The notes: a model not told the origin generated them from the letters alone. Counted from the stretch's first letter, positions 34,950-45,066 are shown. The stretch: 64,000 nt of DNA from Psychroflexus salarius (GCF_900129035.1 NZ_FQTW01000004.1:1-64000), one strand, 5' to 3'. Made by a program: numbers and translations.

Positions 34950-37900
34950 CTAGTTGAGCTTATAACTCAAATTAAAATCTTGAAGTGATAGGAGTAATTC
35001 TTTAGAAATTTCTACTTTTTTGCTTTTACTTGGCATTTGCAATTCAATTTTATCCTGATAATCCCTAATTTTAAATTTAACATGCTTCGAGCCTTTATGC
35101 TGGCTAATTACTTGTTCTAGCTGTTTTACGAAATCATCATTTAATTCTTTTATATCTAAAGTTAGCGTAAGTTTAGTTGCAAACTCTTGAACTACATCTT
35201 GTAATTGCTTAAATGCTTTAAATGTAATACGTGTTCGGCCTTTCTCACCAGTCTCTTTGTTGATAAATTGTCTTGCCGTTGTTTTAACATGAACAAAATT
35301 ATCTAACACTAAAAAATGTCTAAACTTTAAATAGTCTTCACCAAAAATCCAGAATTCATGGCTTTCATAATAATCTTCTAAAATAAAAGTTGCAAAACCC
35401 TTACCGTTTTTACTGACCCGATGTTGAACATCGGTTACCACACCGGCGAAGAGAAGTTCTTTATTCAAAAACTTTTCAATAGAATTAAAACATCTAATAT
35501 CCGTATTACAAAAATGTTTTATTTCAAGTTTAAAATCGTCAAGTGGGTGACCAGACAAAAATAACCCAATAACTTCTTTTTCTGCTTTAAGCGTTTTCAT
35601 TGTATGCCAAGGTTCACAAGGCGGCACTTCTGGTTCAGGGATTTGAACTTCACTAGCTTCACCAAACAAACTTACTTGAGCAGAGTTTTGATTTTCTTGA
35701 AATTTAGAAGCATACTTGAGCACTTTCTCTAAAAAGTTAAGATCACTTTCTGTTTGATGAAAATATTGTGCCCGATGAACTTCACCTAAGCTATCAAAAG
35801 CACCAGCTAAAGCTAAACTCTCAAAGGCTTTTTTGTTAGCTGCTCGTAAATCTATGCGCTTAGCAAGATCAAAAATAGACTTGTAATGACCATCTTTTTT
35901 TCGATGTTGCACAATAGTATCAACAGCACCACCACCAACACCTTTTACAGCACCCATTCCAAATCGAATGGCGTTATTTTTATTTACGGAGAATTTGTAG
36001 TAAGATTCGTTAACATCAGGACCTAATACATCTAAACCCATTCGGCGACATTCTTCCATAAAAAAGGTGACCTTTTTAATATCGTTCATATTGTTAGATA
36101 AAACAGCCGCCATATACTCAGCTGGATAATGTGCTTTTAGATAAGCTGTTTGGTATGCTACAAATGCGTAACAAGTTGAATGAGACTTATTAAAAGCGTA
36201 ACTTGCAAAAGCTTCCCAGTCTTTCCATATTTTCTCTAACTTTTCTTCAGGATGGCCATTATCTTTAGCTTGATTAATGAATTTTGGTTTCAATTTAGCC
36301 AGTACATCCTTCAACTTTTTACCCATAGCTTTACGTAAAACATCAGCTTCACCTTTTGTAAAGTTAGCTAGCTTTTGAGAAAGCAACATCACTTGCTCTT
36401 GATAAACAGTAATACCGTAAGTTTCTTCAAGATATTCTTGCATATCAGGTAAATCATAAGAAATTTCTTCGCCACCATGTTTACGCTTAATAAAACTAGG
36501 AATATACTCCATTGGTCCTGGTCTATACAAGGCATTCATAGCGATAAGATCTTCAAAAACTGTTGGCTTAAGATCTTTCATATGTTTTTGCATGCCAGGT
36601 GATTCATACTGAAAAATCCCTACAGTTTCTCCACGTTGAAAAAGCTCGTAGGTCTTTTGGTCATCTAAAGGAAAAGATTCAGGGTCAAGCTCTACACCAT
36701 GGCGTGCTTTTACAATTTCAACTGTATCTTTAATTAAAGTCAAGGTTTTGAGACCTAAGAAGTCCATTTTAAGTAAACCAGCATCTTCAACAACTGAATT
36801 ATCGAATTGCGTCACGTATAAGTCTGAATCTTTTGCTAAAGAAACGGGAACAAATTTGGTAATATCATCAGGTGTAATAATTACGCCACAAGCATGAATA
36901 CCTGTATTTCTAACTGAGCCTTCTAATATTCTAGCCTGATTTACAGTATCGGCTTCAGGCGAATCTTGCTCTGAAATCCCTAAAAGCTCTTGCACTTTTA
37001 CAAGGTCTTCAGCTCTAAATTTTTCTTTGAGCTCTTTATCCGTTTTACCAAAAATTTTACTCAATTTAGACATGTCAGGAACTAACTTGGCAATGCGATC
37101 AGCTTCATAAAGTGGTAGATCTAAAGCACGAGCTGTATCACGAATAGCAGATTTAGCTGCCATTGTTCCATAAGTTATAATTTGTGCCACCTGATTTTCA
37201 CCATATTTATCAATCACGTACTGCATAACTTTGCTTCGACCTTCATCATCAAAATCAATATCAATATCAGGCATGCTTACACGTTCAGGATTCAAAAAAC
37301 GCTCAAACAGTAAATCATATTTAATTGGATCTATATTGGTAATCTTTAAGCAATAAGCGACTGCACTTCCTGCTGCTGAACCTCGGCCTGGCCCAACTGA
37401 AACGCCCATTTTTCTAGCTTCACGAATAAAATCTTCAACAATTAGAAAGTAACCTGGATATCCTGTATTAGCGATTACCGAAAGTTCAAAGTCTAAACGC
37501 TCTTTGATAGGTTCTGTTAGCTCTCCATATCGCTCTTTGGCGCCTTCATAAGTTAAGTGTTTCAGGTAAGCATTTTCACCACGCTTACCATTATCATTTA
37601 GATCTTCAGCGTCTTGAAACTTTTCTGGTATTCTAAAGGCTGGTAATAAAACATCTCTGGCAAGGTCAAAAGTTTCAACTTTATCAGCTATTTCTTCTGT
37701 GTTGGTAATGGCTTCTGGTAAATCTTTAAATAAAGATTTCATTTCATCGGCCGACTTAAAATAATATTCATTATTAGGTAAACCATAACGGTAACCTCGA
37801 CCACGACCGATTGGGGTAGATTGCTTTTCACCATCTTTAACACAAAGTAAAATATCGTGTGCATTGGCGTCTTGCTGATTGATATAATAAGTATTATTAG

Positions 37901-39299
37901 TCGCTAACAACTTAACATCATGTTTGTTAGCCATCGTTATTAAAGTATCATTGGCACGATCTTCATCTTCTTGATGGTGCCGCATCAACTCGATATAAAA
38001 ATCATCTTTAAAAGTCTCTTTCCACCATATTAAGGCTTCTTCAGCTTGTTTTTCACCAAGATTTAAAATTTTACTTGGCACTTCACCATACATATTTCCA
38101 GAAAGAGCGATGATGTCTTCCTTATATTGCTCAATTAAAGTCTTATCTATTCTTGGCACATAATAAAAGCCTTTGGTAAAACCGATTGAAGATAATTTTG
38201 CAAGATTATGATAACCGTTTTTGTTTTTTGCAAGTAAAACAATCTGGTAGCCATTATCTTTTCTGGATTTATCGGTGTGATCTTCACAAACAAAAAATTC
38301 GCATCCGATGATAGGTTTAAGTGGTACAAGGTCACTATCTTCAGTAATAGATTTATTGTGCTTTTTTATGGCATTCACAAAATGAAATGCACCCATCATA
38401 TTGGCATGATCTGTTAAGGCAACAGCTGGCATACGATGTTTTGCAGCAGCAGCAACTAAATCAGCCACAGAACTGGTAGATTGTAACACTGAAAATTGAC
38501 TATGATTATGAAGGTGAACAAAATGATTAGCCTCTAATTGTGCTAAGTTTTGTTGAATTTCTTCTTTAGTGGGTTGCGTTTCAGTTGAAGCTTCTTTTGC
38601 TTTTAGCTTATCTGAAGCTTGCTTTAAATTAACATGCTTTAAACCTATTGGCTGAATTGCAGAAGGATGTTTTGCTTTAAATTCTTCTAAATAACCAGAC
38701 TCAACTTTTAACTCTTCTTCAGTGTAATTATGAATTCTGACTAACTCTAAAAAACATCGGGTTGTTGCTTCAACATCGGCGGTAGCATTGTGAGCTTCTT
38801 TAAATGGTTGATTAAAAAGATGCTCATGTAGCTCAGTTAAAGTTGGTAATTTATATTTTCCACCACGACCTCCAGGAATTTGACATAATTTTGCTGTTTT
38901 TTCAGTACAAGTGTCCAAAACGGACATATTGAGCATTGGTGTTTCAAGTTGAGCTCTAAAAAACTCAGCTCCCATAATATTCACATCAAAACCAACATTT
39001 TGTCCAACTACAAATGTTGCCTTTGCAAGCGCTTGGTTAAAACGCTCTAAAACAAAATTTAGCTCTTTACCTTCCGTCTCTGCTAGTGCTGTAGAAATAC
39101 CATGAATACGTTCTGCATCATAAGGAATATCAAAACCATCAGGCTGAATTAAATAATCTTCTGCTTCAATTAATTGACCCCATTGATCGTGAACTTGCCA
39201 AGCAATTTGTATAGCTCTTGGCCAGTTATCCACATCGCTTATAGGCGCATCCCAACGTTTTGGAAGACCTGTGGTTTCGGTATCAAAAATGATGTACAT
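34950..39299 (-). CDS. dnaE: DNA polymerase III alpha subunit with N-terminal DnaQ-like exonuclease
   Basis: A 1449-residue replicative polymerase. Residues 1-190 are a DEDDh exonuclease (IIFDTETTGLP, GQNVGFDVNI, HNATADVEATTR), giving proofreading in cis. Next comes the PHP domain (from about 260, HLHNHSQFSVLQ, LTDHANMMG), then the polymerase core with the catalytic aspartates in PDIDIDF (677-683), helix-hairpin-helix and OB-fold regions (about 1180-1330). The fusion is common in Bacteroidota and explains why no separate DnaQ is needed for this chain. Its neighbours are unrelated. Confidence 0.94.
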   Translation of the reverse strand: MYIIFDTETTGLPKRWDAPISDVDNWPRAIQIAWQVHDQWGQLIEAEDYLIQPDGFDIPYDAERIHGISTALAETEGKELNFVLERFNQALAKATFVVGQNVGFDVNIMGAEFFRAQLETPMLNMSVLDTCTEKTAKLCQIPGGRGGKYKLPTLTELHEHLFNQPFKEAHNATADVEATTRCFLELVRIHNYTEEELKVESGYLEEFKAKHPSAIQPIGLKHVNLKQASDKLKAKEASTETQPTKEEIQQNLAQLEANHFVHLHNHSQFSVLQSTSSVADLVAAAAKHRMPAVALTDHANMMGAFHFVNAIKKHNKSITEDSDLVPLKPIIGCEFFVCEDHTDKSRKDNGYQIVLLAKNKNGYHNLAKLSSIGFTKGFYYVPRIDKTLIEQYKEDIIALSGNMYGEVPSKILNLGEKQAEEALIWWKETFKDDFYIELMRHHQEDEDRANDTLITMANKHDVKLLATNNTYYINQQDANAHDILLCVKDGEKQSTPIGRGRGYRYGLPNNEYYFKSADEMKSLFKDLPEAITNTEEIADKVETFDLARDVLLPAFRIPEKFQDAEDLNDNGKRGENAYLKHLTYEGAKERYGELTEPIKERLDFELSVIANTGYPGYFLIVEDFIREARKMGVSVGPGRGSAAGSAVAYCLKITNIDPIKYDLLFERFLNPERVSMPDIDIDFDDEGRSKVMQYVIDKYGENQVAQIITYGTMAAKSAIRDTARALDLPLYEADRIAKLVPDMSKLSKIFGKTDKELKEKFRAEDLVKVQELLGISEQDSPEADTVNQARILEGSVRNTGIHACGVIITPDDITKFVPVSLAKDSDLYVTQFDNSVVEDAGLLKMDFLGLKTLTLIKDTVEIVKARHGVELDPESFPLDDQKTYELFQRGETVGIFQYESPGMQKHMKDLKPTVFEDLIAMNALYRPGPMEYIPSFIKRKHGGEEISYDLPDMQEYLEETYGITVYQEQVMLLSQKLANFTKGEADVLRKAMGKKLKDVLAKLKPKFINQAKDNGHPEEKLEKIWKDWEAFASYAFNKSHSTCYAFVAYQTAYLKAHYPAEYMAAVLSNNMNDIKKVTFFMEECRRMGLDVLGPDVNESYYKFSVNKNNAIRFGMGAVKGVGGGAVDTIVQHRKKDGHYKSIFDLAKRIDLRAANKKAFESLALAGAFDSLGEVHRAQYFHQTESDLNFLEKVLKYASKFQENQNSAQVSLFGEASEVQIPEPEVPPCEPWHTMKTLKAEKEVIGLFLSGHPLDDFKLEIKHFCNTDIRCFNSIEKFLNKELLFAGVVTDVQHRVSKNGKGFATFILEDYYESHEFWIFGEDYLKFRHFLVLDNFVHVKTTARQFINKETGEKGRTRITFKAFKQLQDVVQEFATKLTLTLDIKELNDDFVKQLEQVISQHKGSKHVKFKIRDYQDKIELQMPSKSKKVEISKELLLSLQDFNLSYKLN

Positions 39300-39353
39300 A
39301 GTAAAAGTATTAAAATAGTTTTAGCAAAGAGACTAGAAGCTGAAACTTCAAAT

Positions 39354-40373
39354 TTATAATTTTTCTTCGGTTGTACCATCAGGATACTTAGCAAATCGTC
39401 GCGGATTAGGACCATGAGTAAATTCGGCTTCTGGCCAAGGCCAACCACCAAATTGTGTTTGCTGATAGTTTTTGATAATTGTATTAATTTCATGGCTTGA
39501 GTTGGCCACAAACGGACCATGCTGCACTACAGGCTCATTAATGGGTTTGGCTTGTAGAAACAAAAATTCTGCTGTTTTAGAATTAACTGTAATCTTAGGA
39601 CTTTTAAGTGGTGAGAGCTCTAATGAATGACCTGATGAAATCGACTGATTTTCAACGTTAATAGAGTCGCCTTTGTAAAAAAACAATTGTCTATTAAGCT
39701 TTGGCGCCTTTGCTTTTGGTATTACAAATTCTGCACCAGCTTGTAATGTTATTCGCCAAATTTGAACCTCGTTTTCTGGGTTTGCTGCCCATGAATTCGG
39801 TGTAGGTGATAAAGCTTTGATGTTTTGATAATGCCCTGCAATTATTTTTACTTGACCAACTGTTTGCTGGTTTTGTTGAATTGGAACTACAGGAATTTCT
39901 TCATGCCAAAGCATTTTATAATGTGGATTAACCTGTTTTGAAGCTTTTGGTAGATTGAGCCAAAGTTGAAATAACACTAATGGATTAGGCTTGTTTTGAT
40001 GTATTAATGGAAACATTTCAGAATGCAAAACACCTTTACCTGCAGTCATCCATTGCACATCACCATGGCCAAAACGTCCGCAGGAACCCAATGAATCTGT
40101 ATGGTCGGCAAAACCTTCTTCAACCAAAGTAATGGTTTCAAAACCAGCATGTGGATGGAAAGGAAATCCTGGTACTTTTTGACCATGGTACATTCTAAAA
40201 CCATCTTTTTTAGTGAAATCATTCCCTAATAATCTGTTTTTCAAATACCGATGATCAGGTCCTAAATTAAGCTTTCCTTGCGGAAAATCATCTTGATGAT
40301 AAGCACAAAATATAAAAGGGTTTATCGTTTCCCAATGAAAACCGAGTGGTTTTATAGCTTTAATTGTTCCCAT
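39354..40373 (-). CDS. Pirin-family protein
   Basis: A 339-residue bicupin. The N-terminal cupin has the metal site of the family: FPFHPHAGFETITLV near 68-82 and TAGKGVLHSEMF near 110. The C-terminal cupin is around 180-290. Bacterial pirins can act as quercetinases or as redox-sensing cofactors, and the role here is not known. A C-terminal tail (FGGWPWPEAEFTHGPNPRRF) is typical of the long form. It is the gene before dnaE on the same strand, with a 54-nt gap. Confidence 0.88.
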   Translation of the reverse strand: MGTIKAIKPLGFHWETINPFIFCAYHQDDFPQGKLNLGPDHRYLKNRLLGNDFTKKDGFRMYHGQKVPGFPFHPHAGFETITLVEEGFADHTDSLGSCGRFGHGDVQWMTAGKGVLHSEMFPLIHQNKPNPLVLFQLWLNLPKASKQVNPHYKMLWHEEIPVVPIQQNQQTVGQVKIIAGHYQNIKALSPTPNSWAANPENEVQIWRITLQAGAEFVIPKAKAPKLNRQLFFYKGDSINVENQSISSGHSLELSPLKSPKITVNSKTAEFLFLQAKPINEPVVQHGPFVANSSHEINTIIKNYQQTQFGGWPWPEAEFTHGPNPRRFAKYPDGTTEEKL

Positions 40374-40452
40374 AGTTTTAGTAATTAAATTGAAACTAAA
40401 ATACGGCTATTATAGCTAATTGATATAAAATTAAAAACTTGTTATGATTTAG

Positions 40453-40914
40453 TTACAGACTAGATGATGAGCAATTTGATTTAAGTTGATGTTTTAACAG
40501 CTTAATTTGACTAGCTGATAAGATTGAAGTATTTAATTTTAATTGATGATCTTTATAAAAAAGATGTAAAAACAGCCTATGAAAAGTTTTAAATTCTAGT
40601 TGAGCAGTTGGCTTCAACTGTAATTGTAAACTTTGATTATCAATGCTAAAACCTCTGATATCGCTTAAATTAATAGGTGAATTTAAAACCCTGTAATCAA
40701 TAAATTCAGTTTCAGTGAGTGTTAATAACCTGAATTTTGACGCAAGGATACTTAATAAAGTAAACCCTAACAGGACTACTAATATTAAGATAAGAGCACC
40801 AACTATTTGAAATATCAATAATTCGCTAGTCAAATTTACGGTTGCTACAAAAAGCAAACCTAAACAAACTAAAGCTAGTCCTCGAAATCGCTTTCTAGGA
40901 TAATAAATCTGCAT
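40453..40914 (-). CDS. Small membrane protein of unknown function (possible PH-like domain)
   Basis: A 153-residue protein with two adjacent transmembrane helices (about 12-60) flanked by a basic start (YYPRKRFRG) and a C-terminal cytoplasmic domain of about 90 residues rich in beta-strand character (FRLLTLTETEFIDYRVLNSP, FSIDNQSLQLQLK). Two-helix-plus-PH-like architecture is common among small bacterial membrane proteins, but I do not recognise a specific family. It follows the DUF6252-like lipoprotein gene by 6 nt and is probably co-transcribed with it. Confidence 0.6.
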   Translation of the reverse strand: MQIYYPRKRFRGLALVCLGLLFVATVNLTSELLIFQIVGALILILVVLLGFTLLSILASKFRLLTLTETEFIDYRVLNSPINLSDIRGFSIDNQSLQLQLKPTAQLEFKTFHRLFLHLFYKDHQLKLNTSILSASQIKLLKHQLKSNCSSSSL

Positions 40915-40920
40915 TTTTTC

Positions 40921-41721
40921 CTACAAATTCACTGAAAACTCACCTGAAGAAACTTGAATTCCCGCTGTTGTTGTAAACTCAAATGAGCCCGAAATCGCAG
41001 AGTCAGTAATTTCAGAAATGGTTAAATTTCCTGTTTCAGCAAACTCGACAGTCTCACTTTCAGAATAACCTAGCTGAATGTTGTCTTCAGTTGAAACATC
41101 ATAATTACCTGCTTCAAGCGTATTTGGAAAAACAATTGTAATTACCGCATTATCAACCGAGCCAAAAACTGTAAATACACCATTGCTTTCTTGAATATTA
41201 ATTACATTAGCTTGAAAAGCAGTTGCATTAACATTTGCATTTAAAAATTCATCAGGATTTGTAGGATCAGTAGGGTCATCAATTTCTGCGTCCAAAAGTG
41301 GTACATTAAAGAAGGAGCCGCTTCTAATAAAAACCTCTTCACCTTCAGCATTTTTTAAGTTAAAGAAAAACGTACCATCAAAGCCATCTTCATCAACTTG
41401 GGTAATTGTAATTTCACCAACAACATCTTCATGATTGCTGGTATAAACAACACCATTTACATTTTCGTAACTAGCCGTATTTATACCATTTGGTGTAATT
41501 TCATAAGTACCGAGATTCATAGATTCAGTTCTAAAACTAATCACTTCCGTAGAAGAACTTCTTATAGAAAATAATCCATTTTCATCTACTGAAGCTGTTG
41601 CTGAGACTGCCTTGTAAAAATCGTTATTGACTAAGCCTTGAACGGTTGCCTCATCTTTAATAATATCATCAGAACAACTGCCTAAAACAAGTACCAAAAT
41701 AGCTAGAATGTAAATCTTCAT
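40921..41721 (-). CDS. DUF6252-like lipoprotein
   Basis: A 266-residue lipoprotein with signal peptide and lipobox ending LGSC (Cys16). The mature part is two copies of a beta-rich unit (about 35-130 and 155-266), each with similar patterns (KAVSATASVDENGLFSI... and ATAFQANVINIQESNGVFTV...), linked by a DDPTDPTNPDE spacer. Its length and the repeated beta unit match the DUF6252 family, which is frequent in Flavobacteriia. Its function is unknown. Confidence 0.7.
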   Translation of the reverse strand: MKIYILAILVLVLGSCSDDIIKDEATVQGLVNNDFYKAVSATASVDENGLFSIRSSSTEVISFRTESMNLGTYEITPNGINTASYENVNGVVYTSNHEDVVGEITITQVDEDGFDGTFFFNLKNAEGEEVFIRSGSFFNVPLLDAEIDDPTDPTNPDEFLNANVNATAFQANVINIQESNGVFTVFGSVDNAVITIVFPNTLEAGNYDVSTEDNIQLGYSESETVEFAETGNLTISEITDSAISGSFEFTTTAGIQVSSGEFSVNL

Positions 41722-41775
41722 TATCTTAAAATTTTGCTAACAAATGTAAAATAAAAATTCTAAAAATATAATTGA

Positions 41776-41804
41776 TTGTGTATCAAAAATAAAACTTATC
41801 TTTG
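41776..41804 (+). promoter_or_regulatory. Promoter of rpsP-rimM-trmN6 (TTG-N18-TATCTTTG)
   Basis: TTG at 41776-41778, then 18 nt, then TATCTTTG at 41797-41804, a good match to the Bacteroidota consensus 47 nt upstream of the rpsP start. Confidence 0.7.
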
Positions 41805-41850
41805 CGCCTTATTAATAACTGAGGTCGAGAACCTTAAAATTTAATCTTAT

Positions 41851-42414
41851 ATGCCAACTAAAATTAGATTACAGAGACACGGTAGAAAAGGAAAACCTTT
41901 TTATTGGATTGTTGCTACCGATAGTCGTGAGAAAAGAGATGGTAAATTCTTAGAAAAACTAGGAGTTTATGATCCAACTACTCAACCAGCCATTATCGAA
42001 CTTGATGTTGATAATGCTGTAAAATGGCTGCGTAATGGTGCACAACCAACCGACACAGCAAAACGTATTTTATCTTACAAAGGGGCTTTATTAAAGAAAC
42101 ATTTGCTAGCAGGTGTTGATAAAGGTGCTTTAACTGAAGAAGAAGCCAACAAGAAATTTGAGGCTTGGTTAGAAGAAAAAAATGCATCGATTGAAAATGC
42201 TTCTGAAAAGTCTCAAAAAGCCAAAGAAGAAGCTAAACAAAAAGCATTAGATGCTGAAAGAGAAGTAAATGCTAAGCGTGAGGCTGAAGCAAAAGCTGCT
42301 GAAGACGAAGCTAAAGCAGCTGAAGAAGCGGCCAAAGCAGAAGCTGAAGAAGCAACCGAAGAGACTAATGAAGCAGAATCTGCTGAAGAAGAATCTAAAG
42401 AAGAAAAAGCTTAA
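41851..42414 (+). CDS. rpsP: Ribosomal protein bS16 with long charged C-terminal tail
   Basis: A 187-residue protein. The first 85 residues are the bS16 fold (KIRLQRHGRKGKPFYWIVATDSR, GVYDP, ALKWLRNGAQPTDT). The remainder is a highly charged Ala/Glu/Lys helix (about 105-187), which is more than twice the usual size. Such tails occur in other Bacteroidota S16 proteins and are probably a surface extension on the small subunit. It heads an operon with rimM and trmN6. Confidence 0.93.
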   Translation: MPTKIRLQRHGRKGKPFYWIVATDSREKRDGKFLEKLGVYDPTTQPAIIELDVDNAVKWLRNGAQPTDTAKRILSYKGALLKKHLLAGVDKGALTEEEANKKFEAWLEEKNASIENASEKSQKAKEEAKQKALDAEREVNAKREAEAKAAEDEAKAAEEAAKAEAEEATEETNEAESAEEESKEEKA

Positions 42415-42428
42415 ACAGCGCGTTAACG

Positions 42429-42956
42429 ATGACAAAAGATGATTGCTTTTATCTTGGTACAATCGTTAGCAAATTCAGTTTTAAAGGCGAAGTTCAAATC
42501 AAATTAGATACTGACGAGCCTGAAACTTACAAACATTTGGAATCAGTTTTGGTTGAAATTAACCAAAAACTGGTTCCTTTTTTTATTTTACAATCTAATT
42601 TACAACGCAGTAATTTACTTCGCGTTAAGCTTGAAGATGTTGATGATGAAGCTGATGCCCTTGAGTTAATTAAAAAAGATGTGTACCTGCCGCTCACCGA
42701 ATTACCGGAACTTGATGACGATCAATTTTATTATCACGAAGTCACAAATTATAAAGTGTTTGATAAACACTATGGCGAGTTTGGTAAAATAAAATCTGTA
42801 GACAGCACTTCGCCTCAAGCCTTATTTATTATTTACAAAGGCAACACTGAAATCTTAGTGCCTGTAAACGATGTCTTTATTGAAAAAATTGACAAAGCTA
42901 ATCAAGAAATTCATTTTAATTTACCCGACGGTCTGCTTGAACTTTACTTAGATTAA
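42429..42956 (+). CDS. rimM: Ribosome maturation factor RimM
   Basis: A 175-residue factor for 30S assembly that binds the head region near uS19. It has the N-terminal beta-barrel (FYLGTIVSKFSFKGEVQI) and the C-terminal PRC-barrel (YYHEVTNYKVFDKHYGEFGKI, PVNDVFIEKID). It starts 15 nt after rpsP. Confidence 0.92.
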   Translation: MTKDDCFYLGTIVSKFSFKGEVQIKLDTDEPETYKHLESVLVEINQKLVPFFILQSNLQRSNLLRVKLEDVDDEADALELIKKDVYLPLTELPELDDDQFYYHEVTNYKVFDKHYGEFGKIKSVDSTSPQALFIIYKGNTEILVPVNDVFIEKIDKANQEIHFNLPDGLLELYLD

Positions 42957-42957
42957 C

Positions 42958-43674
42958 GTGTCAAAACCATTTCATTTTAAACAATTTAGCATCACGCAAG
43001 CCAAAACCGCCATGAAAATTGGTACAGACGGCGTTTTATTAGGCGCTTGGGCAAGCATTAAGCATCAGCCCAACAGCATTTTAGACATCGGCGCTGGCAC
43101 TGGCGTAATTAGTCTTCAACTTGCACAACGCAGCTCAGCAGAACTCATAGACGCTATAGAAATTGACAATAATGCCTATGAAGATTGTGTTACTAATTTC
43201 GAAAATAGTATTTGGAATGACCGACTATTCTGTTATCACGCTAGTTTACAAGAGTTTGTAGATGAAATAGATGAATCTTACGATTTAATTATTTCTAATC
43301 CACCATTTTTTGAACCACAAAACAACATAAAGTCTAGCGCAAGAACAAATGCAAGATTTACCAACAGCCTAAACTACAAAGAATTGCTCTATAGCGCTAA
43401 TCAGCTCTTAAATCAAAATGGAAAATTTTGCGTGATTATTCCATATCTAAATGAAGCTGAATTCTTAGACATTGCCCAAAATTTTGAGTTATTTCCTGCT
43501 GAAATTTTGCACGTTAAAGGCCACAAAAACTCACCAATTAAAAGGAGTTTAATTTGCCTAGAACACGAATTAAAAACACCTGTTGAAGTCACCGAACTCA
43601 CAATTGAAATTGAGCGGCATCAATACACTACTGAATACTTCAACTTAGTTAAAGACTTTTACCTTAAACTTTAA
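42958..43674 (+). CDS. trmN6: tRNA1(Val) N6-adenosine methyltransferase-like protein
   Basis: A 238-residue class I methyltransferase. SAM-binding motif I is LDIGAGTGVISLQLAQR near 42-58 and motif IV is ISNPPFFEP near 115. The family (YfiC) methylates A37 of tRNA1(Val). The start is GTG, immediately after the rimM stop (1-nt gap). The product fits an operon for the translation machinery. Substrate is inferred from family membership. Confidence 0.87.
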   Translation: MSKPFHFKQFSITQAKTAMKIGTDGVLLGAWASIKHQPNSILDIGAGTGVISLQLAQRSSAELIDAIEIDNNAYEDCVTNFENSIWNDRLFCYHASLQEFVDEIDESYDLIISNPPFFEPQNNIKSSARTNARFTNSLNYKELLYSANQLLNQNGKFCVIIPYLNEAEFLDIAQNFELFPAEILHVKGHKNSPIKRSLICLEHELKTPVEVTELTIEIERHQYTTEYFNLVKDFYLKL

Positions 43675-43782
43675 AACTTCAATAATTATAATTTTAAGCA
43701 CTTAAATTTTAATGTTGTTTATTTGTTTTTCAATTTCAAAGCTTAAAATTTACAAATTCAATAAAAATATAACACTTGTACC

Positions 43783-43813
43783 TTGACCAATGCTGCAAGA
43801 TTAGTTAATTTTG
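43783..43813 (+). promoter_or_regulatory. Promoter of the glutaryl-CoA dehydrogenase gene (TTG-N20-TAATTTTG)
   Basis: TTG at 43783-43785, 20 nt, then TAATTTTG at 43806-43813. It sits 17 nt upstream of the ATG at 43831 and rules out the upstream frame start. Confidence 0.7.
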
Positions 43814-43830
43814 AAATTCAATTTAAAATT

Positions 43831-45009
43831 ATGAAACAAGATACTTTTCAAGCACCAGATTATTACAATATTAATGATTTATTAACCGAAGAACACAAGC
43901 TTATTCGCGAAGCAGCACGTGATTGGGTTAAGCGTGATGTAAGCCCGATTATTGAAGATGCGGCTCAAAAAGCTGAATTTCCAAAATCGATTATTAGAGG
44001 CTTATCAGACATCGGCGCTTTTGGACCTTACATTCCTGAAGAATATGGTGGCGCTGGCCTAGACCAAATTTCTTACGGTTTAATTATGCAAGAAATAGAA
44101 CGTGGCGATAGCGGTGTCCGTTCAACCGCCTCGGTACAATCATCACTCGTCATGTTTCCAATTTATGCTTATGGTACAGAGGAGCAAAAGAAAAAATATT
44201 TACCCAAATTAGCTTCAGGCGAGTTTATGGGCTCATTTGGACTTACCGAACCAAATCACGGTTCAAATCCTGGTGGTATGACCACTAATTTTAAAGACAA
44301 AGGCGACCACTATGTGCTCAACGGTGCAAAAATGTGGATCTCAAATGCACCTTTTTGTGATATTGCCGTAGTATGGGCAAAAAACGAAGAAGGCCGAATT
44401 CACGGACTCATTGTAGAGCGTGGCATGGAAGGCTTTACAACACCAGAAACCCACAACAAATGGTCTTTACGGGCATCTGCAACAGGCGAACTTATTTTTG
44501 ATGACGTTAAAGTTCCAAAAGAAAATTTACTTCCTGGTAAAAGCGGACTTGGTGCGCCTCTATCTTGTTTAGACTCTGCCCGCTATGGTATTGCTTGGGG
44601 CGCTATTGGTGCAGCAATGGATTGCTACGATACAGCTTTAAGATACGCAAAAGAACGCATTCAGTTTGATAAACCAATTGCAGCCTATCAACTTCAGCAA
44701 AAAAAATTAGCTGAAATGATAACCGAAATCACTAAAGCACAATTGATGGCATTACGCTTAGGTCAACTTAAAAATGAAGGCAAGGCTACAACAGCTCAAA
44801 TTTCTATGGCCAAACGCAATAATGTTGAAATGGCCATTAACATAGCTCGTGAAGCAAGACAAATTTTAGGCGGAATGGGAATTACAGGTGATTATAGTAT
44901 TATGCGCCATATGATGAATTTAGAAAGTGTCATAACTTATGAAGGCACACACGATATTCACCTACTTATTACAGGAATGGATATTACAGGAATTCCAGCT
45001 TTTAAATAA
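43831..45009 (+). CDS. Glutaryl-CoA dehydrogenase-type acyl-CoA dehydrogenase
   Basis: A 392-residue flavoprotein with the family sequences FGLTEPNHGSNPGGM, KMWISNAP and the catalytic glutamate E371 in YEGTHDIH. The Arg in RGMEGFTTPE and the serine-rich SVQSSLVMFPI segment are typical of the glutaryl-CoA/glutarate branch, which removes hydrogen and carbon dioxide from glutaryl-CoA in lysine breakdown. The start at MKQDTFQAPDYYN is set by the promoter. It is likely monocistronic, with a terminator downstream. Confidence 0.88.
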   Translation: MKQDTFQAPDYYNINDLLTEEHKLIREAARDWVKRDVSPIIEDAAQKAEFPKSIIRGLSDIGAFGPYIPEEYGGAGLDQISYGLIMQEIERGDSGVRSTASVQSSLVMFPIYAYGTEEQKKKYLPKLASGEFMGSFGLTEPNHGSNPGGMTTNFKDKGDHYVLNGAKMWISNAPFCDIAVVWAKNEEGRIHGLIVERGMEGFTTPETHNKWSLRASATGELIFDDVKVPKENLLPGKSGLGAPLSCLDSARYGIAWGAIGAAMDCYDTALRYAKERIQFDKPIAAYQLQQKKLAEMITEITKAQLMALRLGQLKNEGKATTAQISMAKRNNVEMAINIAREARQILGGMGITGDYSIMRHMMNLESVITYEGTHDIHLLITGMDITGIPAFK

Positions 45010-45042
45010 ATCTATAATTTTTTCCTAATTATTAAACTCAAA

Positions 45043-45066
45043 AAAGCAGCTTTAGTTAGCTGCTTT
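45043..45066 (+). terminator. Hairpin after the glutaryl-CoA dehydrogenase gene
   Basis: Arms AAAGCAGCT / AGCTGCTTT with a 6-nt loop, followed by a T-rich stretch. Confidence 0.75.

Noticed and set aside
42247-42462. Minus-strand Phe/Ser-rich frame opposite the bS16 tail
   Set aside because: It is an antisense shadow of the Glu/Lys/Ala-rich tail.
43783-43830. Upstream start of glutaryl-CoA dehydrogenase
   Set aside because: The promoter lies within that segment.
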